64,000 bases of DNA from Hyaloperonospora brassicae (lineage: Eukaryota > Oomycota > Peronosporomycetes > Peronosporales > Peronosporaceae), in contig CANTFL010001218.1 of the NCBI GenBank assembly GCA_947650285.1, forward strand, positions 1 through 64,000, in the 5' to 3' direction. The notes under the pieces are model-generated. The model saw only the letters and a list, made by a program, of their open reading frames with translations, was not told the DNA's origin and made no database searches. This document shows, piece after piece, positions 18,441-28,970 of the stretch; the stretch's first letter is position 1; each line of letters starts with the position of its first letter. The position numbers and the translations under genes were made by a program.

Positions 18441-19209
18441 AATACACACGTCCACCTTTACTGTCATTGAAGCACGTGACCTTGACGCCAGCAGTTTCAG
18501 AATGGTTTGGCACGTGCTCCGTGTTGCTGCACGCCACCAGCTATAGACTAAGCAAGATGCCCACGCTTCGAGAGCCGATGTCCTCACTTGCGGCAGCAAA
18601 ATATACCGGAGATGTATGCAAAAATCGACGATCAGAAGATCAATATTTTGCACACTGAAGGCTGAGGCAGAGACGTCTTGCGCCGATCCGACGTCTTGTT
18701 GCTGCTCGAGATGTTGCTGTGCTCGTGCCAAACCATTCTTGTGCGGTATTTAGATGCTCGCTAACAGCGCCTTAATCGCTATGTAACGGTCTCACCGATT
18801 CATGCTCCATTTGACGCCCATCGAGCTGCACGAGACTTGTTGTCTGTTTGTTCCAGTGCTGTAAATTGTTTCCCAACTGAGAACGTTAAAGGCCGAATCT
18901 GTACAGCCTCATCCCCTGAAGAGAAGGACGATGCATAGTCTTGATCGTATGCGCATCACAATGAAGGCTGTTCAGTACATTCTCTACCGCCTGAAAGGCG
19001 AAGCCAACGATGCCCCGAGTACTTGAAGTACTAATCAAAACTAGATTTTCTTGTTCCGGCGGTCGACCGACAGTGAAAAGACAATACGAAGAATGATGAA
19101 AGCATGATGTAATCAACGAGTTACAAACGCGAGCTGATGCCCTGACAGAAAATGGGGCGTAACGATTACAGTGCATTCGGTACACGCGCGCACATCGGAG
19201 ACACAGCGA
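18441..19209. other. Intergenic stretch between element 2 and the ABC gene
   Basis: No gene recognised. A minus-strand frame (18,438-18,731) has a Gln-rich start (ARAQQHLEQQQDVGSAQDV) without a family assignment. The part from about 18,780 to 19,209 is 3' flank of the transporter; no polyadenylation signal was assigned. Confidence 0.4.
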
Positions 19210-22200
19210 TCACCGCTTCTGGTGGTTCACAAAGCGCATCGCCACCAGCGTGAGCACACGGAAGAGCACCAAGAACGCCAGCACGATGCCGTTGTTGCGC
19301 CAAATTTCGCTGTGCTCCACGAGGAACACACTGTCCAAGTAGCTCTTCACGGTCAGACCCGCAGGAAGGTTCGGCGGCATGTTCGTCATGAGCTCGCAAC
19401 CAACGTCGTCGCCCACGCCGCTGTCGGGACAGTCGCCAAACACGAGACTGGCCAGGACTGCAAACGTGTACTTCTGCGGCGTGATGTGGTACAGCCACTT
19501 GTAGCCCGTCGGCAGGTCTCCGGCAGGGGGAGAGAAGCCCATAAACAGCAGGAATACCAGTGACAACAGGGAGCCCAAAATCTGGGCGACTTCTACATTC
19601 GGCAGCAAGAACACCAGGAACTCGCCGATGTACGCCTGCAGCAGCACGTGCATCGACATGGCAAGCCAGAACGTGAAGAAGGCACTGGCCCCGCTGAAGC
19701 CCACCATTGGGTAGAAAGGAGTCATGAACAGCATCACGGCCAGGAACGTGTACGGGATCTCCACCACACTCGAAGCAAAGAAGTACCAGACCGCGTTGTA
19801 CGTCTGCGCTGCGCGTTCGCGGTAGAAAATTCCACGCTCCTGAGAAGCGTTGGGCAACGAGCTGTTGAACGAACAGATGCCGAGGAACGCGACCGCCATG
19901 TACAACATGCCCATGCCCGAGTTGATGCCAGTGAACGATGTGTACTCCGAGTCGATGTACGTGATGCCGAAGACGAGACCCAGCACCAGAGATACGAAGA
20001 ATCGTGTCAAGTTGAACGATGCCGTGCGCCAGTACATGCGGAAGAAGCGCTGCATCACCATCTTCATCTGGACCAGCTCCGTTGCAGCGCGCTTGTCGGC
20101 GAACGTCAATTCAGGCAAGTCCGCCGACGGTCGAGTCACACCATCACGGTCCATATTTGCCTGCAGAATCTCGAACTGTCTGCTCTCCCGGAAGACCTTC
20201 ACAAAGTCCTTGGCGCCGTTGCTGTTGCCCACGCCCGCACCAATCACCTCCAGCATCCACGTTGCCGCGTTGTAGTTGTCGTCCAGCTTCTCCACACCAT
20301 CGATGGACTCAAAGTACGCAATCATCTTGCACGCGTTCTCACCCAGCTCACCCGCAAACACCGTCTCACCGCCGCGCTTCAGCAGTAGCAGACTGTCGAA
20401 CACGCTGAAAACTTCCGTCGAAGGCTGATGGATCGTGCACACAATGGTCCGACCCGTGTTCGCCACCTTGCGCACGCCGTCCATGATGAGCTTGGCGGAA
20501 CGCGCATCCAGTCCGCTCGTGGGCTCGTCCAGGAAAAGCACACTGGGCTGAGCCGCCAGCTCCACACCGATCGTCAGTCGCTTCATCTGCTCCACAGAAC
20601 TGCCGCGGACGATCTGATCAGCAATTGGGTGCAGATCGAGCAGCTCCAGGCATTCGTTCACCGAGTCGTACTTCTGACTGTCGGGAATGTCAGCGCCTTG
20701 GCGGAGAAATGCACTGAACGTGAGCGCCTCGCGGAATGTTGCCGACTCACAGTGGATGTCCATTTGCTCGCAGTACCCAGTCGAGCGTCGGATGGCGAGG
20801 TCGGTGGCAGGAACGCCGTTGAGCAGGATATGGCCACCGATCGTTCCTCCCGTTTTGCGTCCAGCAATGACATCCATCAGCGTCGTCTTGCCTGCACCCG
20901 ACGATCCCATGAGTGCCGTGATGGTACCTGGCAGCGCGTAGCCACTAATGCCTTTCAGCAGGTCGATCGTTCCTTTCGGGTTGGTCGGGTCCGGCACGCT
21001 GTACCAGAGGTCCTTAAAAGCGATGGTGACCGGGACGAAGAGCTTGTCGCTGGCAGGCGCCACAGAGAGTGCAACACCGCCACCGTTTGTTGAGCCACGC
21101 GGCGTTTGCATCAGACCGTATCCGTCCTTAATGTCGCCCTTGTTTTCCGAGGTCAATGTCACGTTCTCGGGACTCTCATATCGGTTGTACTCCAGTGCGA
21201 TGAACGAGAGACACATGAAGAAAACGTATGCGCCACCGATGAACACGAAGCCGTACCACAGCCAGTACTTTTCGGACGGAACCTCAAATGTACCGAGCGA
21301 GTATATGCCAGCCGTCTGGTTGAAGCTCTCGCAGAAATTGATGTCGCCGTAAACGCACGTGTCAAAGGTGTCGTCCCTGTACTGGTTCACTGCCAGCGCG
21401 CGCACGCACCAAGCAATCGGGTTCAGCCAGTATATCCAGATGAGGTAGTCCGGAATTTGCTCTTTCGTGATGACGAAGCCTCCGAACACGATCAGGAACA
21501 GAATCGATACACTGGAGATCGGGTTGGCGATGCTGAAGTTCGGCGAAGCAGAAGCCAAGAAGAAGAAGAACGCCGTGAACGCGAGGTTCGTCAGAATCAG
21601 CATCAAAAGGAACAGCAAGAACGCCCCGATCGTATCAACCAAGCCGCACATCCAGTACACGATGCAGCCGAACACGACACTCTCCAGAATGATTGGTAGC
21701 AGCTGGCTACCCGACGACGAAAGCACATAAGACGCCGTGCGGAAGAAGTTGGCTCCACGCTGCTTGTAGAACACCTCGCGCGCAGCCATGACTGTCGGGA
21801 TCTGAGCAGACTGGCCCAGCGACAAACACAGCACCGAGGCAAAGATGACGCCCATGATCAGCTGTGCGTTTGTCGGGTCAATTTGGTAGAAGACGCTGGC
21901 ATACAGCAAACCCATGATGGTGTTCATGAACAGGCGCCCACACAGTGCCGCCGAGTCGCGCAACGTCACCCTGATCTGTCGTGTCATCAGCAAACACGTG
22001 CTGTCCCAGAAATTCTGGTGAAACTCTGGCATAATGTCCATGTGCACCTTCTTGTCCTGAACGAGGGTGGGGTGTACCGGATCTTCGAGGCTTGCTCGCA
22101 TTCGGTCATAGATGGACGAGCGCTCGAACGCTGTGGCAAAGTCGCTGGCCGACCGCGGGACCGAACTACCTCGAGCCGATTCCACTTCGTACTGCGCTTG

Positions 22201-23301
22201 CTTGTCCGTGCCGAGATCCAGCAAGAAGTCGGCCACGTCACGACGAGGCGGACACTTGAAGCCCAAGCCTTCGAAGTAACTCAGTGCCTCAGCCCTTGGT
22301 CCGTGGTACATCTCGTAGCCCTCGTTCAAGATCACGACATCGTCGAAGAGCTGAAAGACCTCGGGCGACGGCTGCAGCAGCGAAATCACGATCGTCTTGC
22401 GGAACTTCTTGGCAATGCTGCGCTGGGTCGTGATGATGTCGAACGTCGCGGCGCTGTCGAGTCCCGTACTGATCTCGTCCATCATCATAACGTACTTGTT
22501 GCCGAACTCCATCTCGCCCGTTGTCACGCGCTTGCGCTCTCCGCCCGACACACCGCGGATCATGGCGTCACCCACGATGGTGTACTGACAGTTGTCCAGT
22601 CCGAGCTGATGGATGACGATGTCTGGGTAGTGCTTGTACATGGCTCTCGCAGCCTCCAGCGCGGCCTTGTTCTCCTCGGGCGAGCCGTTGATAAGGTGCT
22701 GCTCGTCACGCTTGGAGAGACCGCCACCGCAACAGGCGTGCGCAAACTCGAGCGTCTCTTTTACAGTCAAGAGCGGGTAGTGCTTGTCTCGCTGGGTCAC
22801 GTAGGACACGAACTGCGGCAGGTGCTTGCGCATCTCCTTGGCTGGTGTGCCGTTGTACGTCACTTCGCCCTCCATCGTGATGTTCTTGCCGTCCGGGAAG
22901 CGGCCGCTGATCAGCTTCATGAGCGACGACTTGCCAGATCCCGGCTGGCCGAGCACGAGCGTGATGGTGCCTGGCTTGAACACGCCGCTGATGTTCTTGA
23001 GGATCTCCTTCTTCACGACGTGCTTGCTGGACCTCAGCTCGCGGACCCCCGTCTTGATCACGTTGATCAGAGTGGGCAGCTCCACAGTGATGTTCGACTC
23101 GTCTTTCACCATAATGTCAGCCGTAATGGACACGTCTTTGAAGCGCACCTCCATCTGCGGAAGCGCTTTGCCCAGTGATTTCTCCATGCGCGACGCAACG
23201 TGGTCGTGCAGCGCCTGCGGTCCCTCAGCCAGCAGTGTCTTGCCATCGTCGTATTTGATGGCCGTACGTCTGGACGCATCGGACGCGTCGGGTACCGTCA
23301 T
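19210..23301 (-). CDS. PDR/ABCG-type full-size ABC transporter
   Basis: Intact 1363-codon frame without introns, ATG at 23,299-23,301, TGA at 19,210. An ATP-driven plasma-membrane exporter of the pleiotropic drug resistance family, with (NBD-TMD)x2 order. NBD1: Walker A GQPGSGKSS (residues 118-126), Q-loop Gln about 170, signature VSGGE (251-255), Walker B VMMMDE followed by TGLDSA (279-284). TMD1: about residues 455-705, with YWLNPIAWCVRALAVNQY and a Cys-containing outer loop (C649, C657). NBD2: Walker A GSSGAGKTT (799-807), signature replaced by SSVEQMKRLTIG (901-912), Walker B VLFLDEPTSGLDA, H-loop His 958. TMD2: about 1100-1360, with another Cys pair (C1291, C1302) in the outer loop. Length and the SVEQ form of the second signature fit the PDR family; NBD1 keeps Lys in Walker A, unlike fungal PDR. 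Substrate unknown. It is alone: no neighbouring gene of related function. Confidence 0.96.
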   Translation of the reverse strand: MTVPDASDASRRTAIKYDDGKTLLAEGPQALHDHVASRMEKSLGKALPQMEVRFKDVSITADIMVKDESNITVELPTLINVIKTGVRELRSSKHVVKKEILKNISGVFKPGTITLVLGQPGSGKSSLMKLISGRFPDGKNITMEGEVTYNGTPAKEMRKHLPQFVSYVTQRDKHYPLLTVKETLEFAHACCGGGLSKRDEQHLINGSPEENKAALEAARAMYKHYPDIVIHQLGLDNCQYTIVGDAMIRGVSGGERKRVTTGEMEFGNKYVMMMDEISTGLDSAATFDIITTQRSIAKKFRKTIVISLLQPSPEVFQLFDDVVILNEGYEMYHGPRAEALSYFEGLGFKCPPRRDVADFLLDLGTDKQAQYEVESARGSSVPRSASDFATAFERSSIYDRMRASLEDPVHPTLVQDKKVHMDIMPEFHQNFWDSTCLLMTRQIRVTLRDSAALCGRLFMNTIMGLLYASVFYQIDPTNAQLIMGVIFASVLCLSLGQSAQIPTVMAAREVFYKQRGANFFRTASYVLSSSGSQLLPIILESVVFGCIVYWMCGLVDTIGAFLLFLLMLILTNLAFTAFFFFLASASPNFSIANPISSVSILFLIVFGGFVITKEQIPDYLIWIYWLNPIAWCVRALAVNQYRDDTFDTCVYGDINFCESFNQTAGIYSLGTFEVPSEKYWLWYGFVFIGGAYVFFMCLSFIALEYNRYESPENVTLTSENKGDIKDGYGLMQTPRGSTNGGGVALSVAPASDKLFVPVTIAFKDLWYSVPDPTNPKGTIDLLKGISGYALPGTITALMGSSGAGKTTLMDVIAGRKTGGTIGGHILLNGVPATDLAIRRSTGYCEQMDIHCESATFREALTFSAFLRQGADIPDSQKYDSVNECLELLDLHPIADQIVRGSSVEQMKRLTIGVELAAQPSVLFLDEPTSGLDARSAKLIMDGVRKVANTGRTIVCTIHQPSTEVFSVFDSLLLLKRGGETVFAGELGENACKMIAYFESIDGVEKLDDNYNAATWMLEVIGAGVGNSNGAKDFVKVFRESRQFEILQANMDRDGVTRPSADLPELTFADKRAATELVQMKMVMQRFFRMYWRTASFNLTRFFVSLVLGLVFGITYIDSEYTSFTGINSGMGMLYMAVAFLGICSFNSSLPNASQERGIFYRERAAQTYNAVWYFFASSVVEIPYTFLAVMLFMTPFYPMVGFSGASAFFTFWLAMSMHVLLQAYIGEFLVFLLPNVEVAQILGSLLSLVFLLFMGFSPPAGDLPTGYKWLYHITPQKYTFAVLASLVFGDCPDSGVGDDVGCELMTNMPPNLPAGLTVKSYLDSVFLVEHSEIWRNNGIVLAFLVLFRVLTLVAMRFVNHQKR

Positions 23302-25968
23302 GCCAATCTATCCACTGCAGTCCCGGAACACGCGAGAGCTCCTTTGACGTCGATTGGCAATTGCTGACTGCGGTTGACTTTCAACAATCGTGGACAAGTC
23401 GCGATCTCGAGACGACATAAATGATGACGCAACAAGTGGTGCGCACGACGCCGCAGCTGCGCAGAAGACGTGCCGAGGGCCATGGCCCCGTTTATCGCGG
23501 AACGTGCGGCGACGCTGCAGTCGTTGGTCCGCATCTATCTCCGTCATCAGCGACGGATTTCGATTGCGTACGCTGATCTGAGCCAATGAACGCGCCCAGT
23601 GTATGAACCCAAGAGAAGCTGCGGCTACGCTGTCTCACCCAGCTGCAGATTGGCGACGATTAGGCCACGGTCCTGTTCGAATTGCCTGCATACATATGGA
23701 AGTATTGCGTGACTCCCATCGGAGACAAAGGGACGATATCGAGGCAGCTTTTTCAGATCCCGCACAAAACGGTCGATCGTTCAATGATCACAACATGGCG
23801 AGCTGGTGCTCCAGCGAGTGGATCGGCGACAGTTGCTGACCTGGAGGCAACGGTCTTCTACCAACATCGAGTGCACGACGGATTTGTTCGTAGCCTCGTC
23901 GAGACGTTGTTTATACTCCTTGGCCTTGACACGTTGGGATAGAGTGGCTTTTCTTCCCCATTCAGGGGCGGCCACTTCGGAGGGAATCCTCCCTTGGAGG
24001 AGCCGGAGGGGTCCGAGGTCTGCCTCGAGCAAGCTGCACTCGCAGTCTCGGGTGTGGGTGCAGTGGACAGCGGGGTCGCGCGAGCGGCCCAACAGGGGTA
24101 TGTTACGGAATGGAGGCGTGCCCCGCGCCGCGTGTCGCAGCTGCGGCGGTCGCACAGTCCAAGCCCGGGGGCCACGCAAGCGGCCAAAGGGGGCTACCAT
24201 TGCAGATGGTTGAGCTTCTCGGGGAAGATAATACGGCGGGTTGGTGTTCCCCGCGCCTTGCAGTCACTTCGGTTACCGCACTCCACGTCGAAGAAGGGGG
24301 ATTCCCACTTATCGGTGTTGTTGCTCTGGCAATAGCATACGACAGACTACTGGCTGTGTCAACAGCTTTAGGGGTCTCTGACCCCATCAAGTGTCCCGGT
24401 TCGGCCGACAGGCTGATTTGTCGAGCCGGTACCTAGAAGGGCTCTTTTAGTAGGGGCAGCCACCATTAGCTCCCAAGTCTCCCGGCGTTGCTATCAGGTT
24501 TAGAAAAATGTCAAGGTTACGGCGCATAGGAAAAACCGTGCAAATGGACCATCTGACCACCACCACGTTGGTATAGAATGGCGCATTCCAGTCCTACTTC
24601 AAGCTGTGCAGATCGGTGCGATTCCGGCGGCAAGTGGCAAAAGCTTGCAGCGAAAACTACATCCACACAAGTGGGAAAAACAGCGCGATACTACCTCTCC
24701 TTGTCACATCGCCACAAGACTGGTCGCGACGGCACGAATCGTGTCGCGCGCCGTGGTGGTATCAGCTAACTTTGCCGCACGATGCAAAAATCGAGGAGAA
24801 GGACTTTCACGTGACAACGTCATTGATTTCACTCGAGACCGCGTGCCAGGCGGCTACCAGGCAATTGTAAGCCCGAGAAGGCAGGAAAAGCACTGGGCGT
24901 AGACAGGGTTTGGTCCACTGCAATCGAGCAGTAGCTGCCGCACTCCTGGATGATCAATGGCCATCAGAAGTGGTTCGTTGCTGCTCGGCAGGTTTATGCT
25001 GCTTCTACATCCATGTAGCCGCTTTTGTCAAGACGGGGTATGGACGTTCGCGTCACTGTAAGCTGGCAATCAATTCCAATATAAGGTCGTGGTGCTGATC
25101 CAGGTTCGTGGGCTCATGCAGCCTACACGACAGACCAGTGTGGCATCGGGCTACTGACGCTATGACATAACTGCTGGGCGATAAAAAAGCAAAGTGACAC
25201 GTTACTCGATATGGGCTTACGCTCGAGCACTGCTTTGCTAAACGATGTTCCTGTCGAAAGACGTGGGTCAGTATTCTTCATCAAATTGAACTAATTGCGC
25301 ATACAAGGTGAATCGGTACCGGGTGAAGGGTGAATGATCGGCACTTCACTCGGTGTGTGCGATTAACCTGATGGAGGACTAGCTGAAACCGTAATTCTGA
25401 CGCAAGCACTGCAGCTATCAGTCTAGCGATCAGGCTTGCACACGTTATCTAATGAAGTCATCGTATTCTGCAGAGAGCGCCAATACGTGACGACACCAGT
25501 CCGCTTAGCAATCCGGTTAACTGTAGCCGACGAATGTTTAGCGCAATGTTATCTGGTGTAGATATATTCGATGTTTTCGGTGACATTCCAGGTATAAGTG
25601 ATTCCACTGTCCTCGCGAAATCGATGTAAGGGAGTGAGCTCGTTCATTTACATGAACGTTGAATTGAGGAAAAATAATGGGTTGCACCAAATATTCGAAA
25701 AATAAGATTACACACCGACGCACACTGTACGGTCGAATATGCAAATGTCCGGGATCAGCCATATACATCCACGTATTCTTTTTCATTCCCCTTCTCGTTG
25801 TACCAATTAAAAACCTTTCATCATTTTCCGTCAACAGTCATTCGTTACCAGAAGAAAAATGTGCGTTGACGCTTCACCACCCTCTCCTTCTTGTAGCAAT
25901 GACTGTCGATGGAAAAAGATGTCTTCGGGTATTGCTTTTCGCTTAATTGTAAGCCCATGTTGGGTCGA
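23302..25968. other. Region upstream of the ABC gene, no gene recognised
   Basis: The first 300 bp hold the transporter promoter, but I find no convincing oomycete initiator motif. From about 23.9 to 24.45 kb the sequence is GC-rich and many overlapping frames on both strands are open (for example 23,994-24,335 plus and 23,781-24,200 minus). Their composition (Arg, Pro, Ser, Gly) is what GC-rich noncoding or old retroelement DNA gives, and none shows a domain. From 25.2 kb the DNA turns AT-rich. Confidence 0.4.
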
Positions 25969-26409
25969 TGTAACGAGGCACCCACAACTACGTACTGGTC
26001 TGCCAGTACATAATTAACTTTCACTGCCAACAGTGAATGTCAGTGCCCTGCTATGTATTCACACTATACAGGGGAAGGGTAAACAACTAAGGTGAAGACT
26101 TTAGTCGCGGTAAAAGTACAACTGGTATTTAATGTTAATTAAGCCATATAACTCTTATTGTATCAGTTTGTCCTGACTTAATAAATCAATCCAACCAAAC
26201 GTATGATGACGTCTACCCACCACCTATTGCGCGCGTCTAGCATCGATCGGTGGGTTAATATCATCACAATATCAACCAATGAGTAGACCCTTCGGTCATC
26301 CAACAATATCACTATACTTAACGATATTGTTAAAAGAAAATCCAACCTAATATTCTTTGTTATTATTTTGTCACAATGGTAAACTTATGAAACGGGCTAC
26401 CCCGTTACA
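25969..26409 (-). mobile_element. Solo gypsy-type LTR (LTR D)
   Basis: 441 bp, TGTAACGAGG to CCCCGTTACA, with the terminal palindrome (GAAACGGGC and ACCCCGTTAC at 26,390-26,409) and the GCGCGCGTC block. The flanks GTCGA (25,964-25,968) and GTCCA (26,410-26,414) match in 4 of 5 positions, consistent with an old target duplication. No gag or pol sequence adjoins either side. It aligns closely with LTR E (5071-6050). Orientation is by analogy with LTR A. Confidence 0.8.
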
Positions 26410-27476
26410 GTCCATCTTCTCAATCCCAATCTTACTGCTTCGATATTGTATTCAGGTGTAGCTGTCCTCTTGTTGATATAGTAAAGTTCGCATGGGTTCA
26501 GACAGCGCAGCGTCAAGACGGCGCGTATAAGGTGCTATCTGTAAAAGATGCTAGAGGTACGACTTTGGGCGGCGTGTGACGCCGGATAGACACACAACAG
26601 TGAGAGTAGATAAGATGCTGTAGAGATGACAGAAACTTTAGAATTATATTGTACGGATCCACACAGATGCTTGGCACATATAGTGGACTGTACGCCGGAT
26701 TGCGCGCTAGCAAAACACGCAGTGATGATGGTACGTTGTGGTCGTCCCAAAAAAGAAGCTTGCTGATGGCGGTAGTATCTTGGCGTTAATCTAAATGTTG
26801 CAGTATAAATGCTATGAAGACAGACGCAATATTTCTCTCTGCAGTGGAGTATCTGATGCGTACAAGCATAGCAGCTTGGTGTTCTCGGTCCACATGGAAC
26901 ACGTAGCTCAACATCCTGACATGTATTAGTCTACATTGTTAACATTGTCGCTCTAACTACGACCACATTAGAGTATGGTTCTTGCGACGCAGAGTTGATG
27001 TGTCTTGTGGCAAAGGAGCTGGCCTGTTAACGCATATAGCTGTAAGAATAAGGGGTCACTAAAAACGAAGACTACCGTATTAGACCAAATCGCCTGGATT
27101 GCTCTCGAATGCTGCAACACTTTCATAAATTCTACAAGCACTTATCGATGTATATCCGTGTAATATCTATCATTTCTAAATTTGCTTGTATAGTATACAA
27201 TTGTGCAAACCTGTAAGTAACTGATGTTATGTATTAGTTTTGTCATGAAGTGTATCGTTTTTTTGTCGTGATTATCTGCTACATTAAATTTTGGGATTAT
27301 ATAAAACATATTCCAAAATAACCATCAAATATAGAAATCATACCACATGATAAAAAAACACAAAATATACCAAGCCTATTTACTATACGCAAATTTGCAT
27401 ACATAGTCTTTGGATTTGATATCAACATTCAATTTTGCTAGCAGCTTATTTGAAAATAAGTGTTAGAGTAACAAAA
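26410..27476. other. AT-rich spacer
   Basis: No sustained coding frame, no repeat and no RNA gene seen. It becomes very AT-rich from 27,100 to 27,450. Confidence 0.5.
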
Positions 27477-28970
27477 GCGACATCATTCAAGCTGCGATTG
27501 AGTACAACCGAAAGTGGAGCCGGCCGTATTGTGTTGTCTTGAGTGAGAAGCAACGTTACAAAGCTGTGTGCACACAAGATGACTCTTCGTTCGCGGTGGT
27601 GTTGTTTATTTTTTCACAAACATTTAGCCCTTCAACCAATTTTTGTTTGCACTCCTGTCAAGTTTCAGGATCACCCGAAGCTTCTCGTAGATATGCCACT
27701 GCGATTCAAAAAGCTGTAAACCCTGCAGTCAGAGACATGGCCATGAATTTCAACAGGAAAGTGCAGTCCGTGATGATCCAAATGAAGGGATTTCAGCTTC
27801 CTAAATGAATGTGTTTTCATGCGCTTAAACGCTTAAAGCTCAAGTTTTTTTGGCACTGATATTGAGCAATACAACCTCCTTCCATTATACATCGTTGAAC
27901 TCCATGATTTAGGTCACAAAACGAAGCTTGGAATCGTAAATGATGAGTTTGTGCGATTGTGTGTCATTTTCCGAGAAGTCTAAAATCCATAGGTCATAAA
28001 GCGAGCGTGTGACTGCCGTGAATGGCAACTCCTAGAAACTTCCATCGGCTGGATTCTCCTGGTAACTCGCTTTTGCAATGGTAACAACAAAATCCAAATT
28101 GTTGAAGTCGGTATTTTCTCGATAAAGTGTGAAATCAATTAGACTTAATTTTAAAATTTCATATTCTGTCACCTCCAGCTAGCTCCAGCAATCGTGATAT
28201 CGGATAGGGAAAATACACTTATGAATGCGGTACAGAAAACGTTCCAGTTGCCCCTGCCTTTTTTGTTTTCGGCATCAGATGGATGATTTTAGAAATACAT
28301 ACAAGTTAAAGAAATTAAAGAATGTGGCGTGGATGTCGGTTCGATCACGGACAAAGATTGCGTACGAGCAGGCGGAAGCGGATATCGCCAGATCAGATAA
28401 AGGTGCGTCAGCGTGGCTTAAAGATTTTAGCCCTAAAAATAGTCAACAGCTCACTCCCCATGTCCAAGATGCATTAAATTGACATCAAATAACGAAAAAG
28501 CTGTAAGCAGCGCGTTCAAGAGTATTTGAAGTGTTACAATCGTCGACTGCTTAATCGAAATTAAGCGTTACGTGGCAAAACGTTGGGTATAAACGTCAGC
28601 AAAGTGAAAAGTTAGGGAGTTCTTACTCCATATGTATCTCGCAAGGTGGACAAAATACTGGCCGCTGCGGCAAGGGGTGAAGTTGATGTATGCTCTACTT
28701 AATGCTTCGTTGTCGCAATCCAGTAAGGAGTGGAAGTTAAATCGGCGAAGTTTGCAGTTTAATTATGTGACAAGGTTTTTAGATGCTCGTGTGGTTACTT
28801 CGAGAATGTTGAATTACCTTGCATTCATACTCTACATACGCTTCTGCACAGTGAATATATGCCCACAGTGATAGCGTATTTTTTATGGACTAAGCTGAAA
28901 ACACCTTGCATTATTTCTAAATACACCGCCGCCTATCCATTAGACTTACTATTTATATAGGTACCGTTGT
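27477..28970 (+). pseudogene. MULE (Mutator-like) transposase relic
   Basis: Decayed coding sequence on the plus strand. The N-terminal part (27,477-27,810) reads DIIQAAIEYNRKWSRPYCVV, EKQRYKAVCTQDDSSFAV and LHSCQV, matching the layout of the MuDR DNA-binding domain (aliphatic helix, RYKAVC, final His/Cys). The C-terminal part in the same reading phase (28,619-28,970) reads LTPYVSRKVDKILAAAARGE and then, after in-frame stops, CSCGYFENVELPCIH at 28,784-28,828, a C-x-C-x10-C-x-H SWIM zinc finger as in MULE transposases. Between them a frame at 28,225-28,482 includes NVAWMSVRSRTKIAYEQ and may be the post-catalytic segment. The DDE core was not found and the whole is too short (1.5 kb), so an internal deletion is likely. 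No terminal inverted repeats were identified. Confidence 0.6.

Noticed and set aside
18438..18731. Minus-strand frame with a Gln-rich start as a small gene
   Set aside because: No ATG in a suitable context, no domain, and it overlaps the outer edge of LTR B.
19171..23347. Long open frames on the plus strand opposite the ABC transporter (for example 21,883-23,178, 431 codons; 19,648-20,388)
   Set aside because: They are antisense shadows of a GC-rich, codon-biased gene. Their composition (His, Arg, Val, Glu runs) mirrors the sense codons and no domain is present.
23781..24436. Several overlapping frames of 100-140 codons as a gene upstream of the transporter
   Set aside because: Frames are open on both strands at once because the segment is GC-rich; none has a domain or a convincing start.
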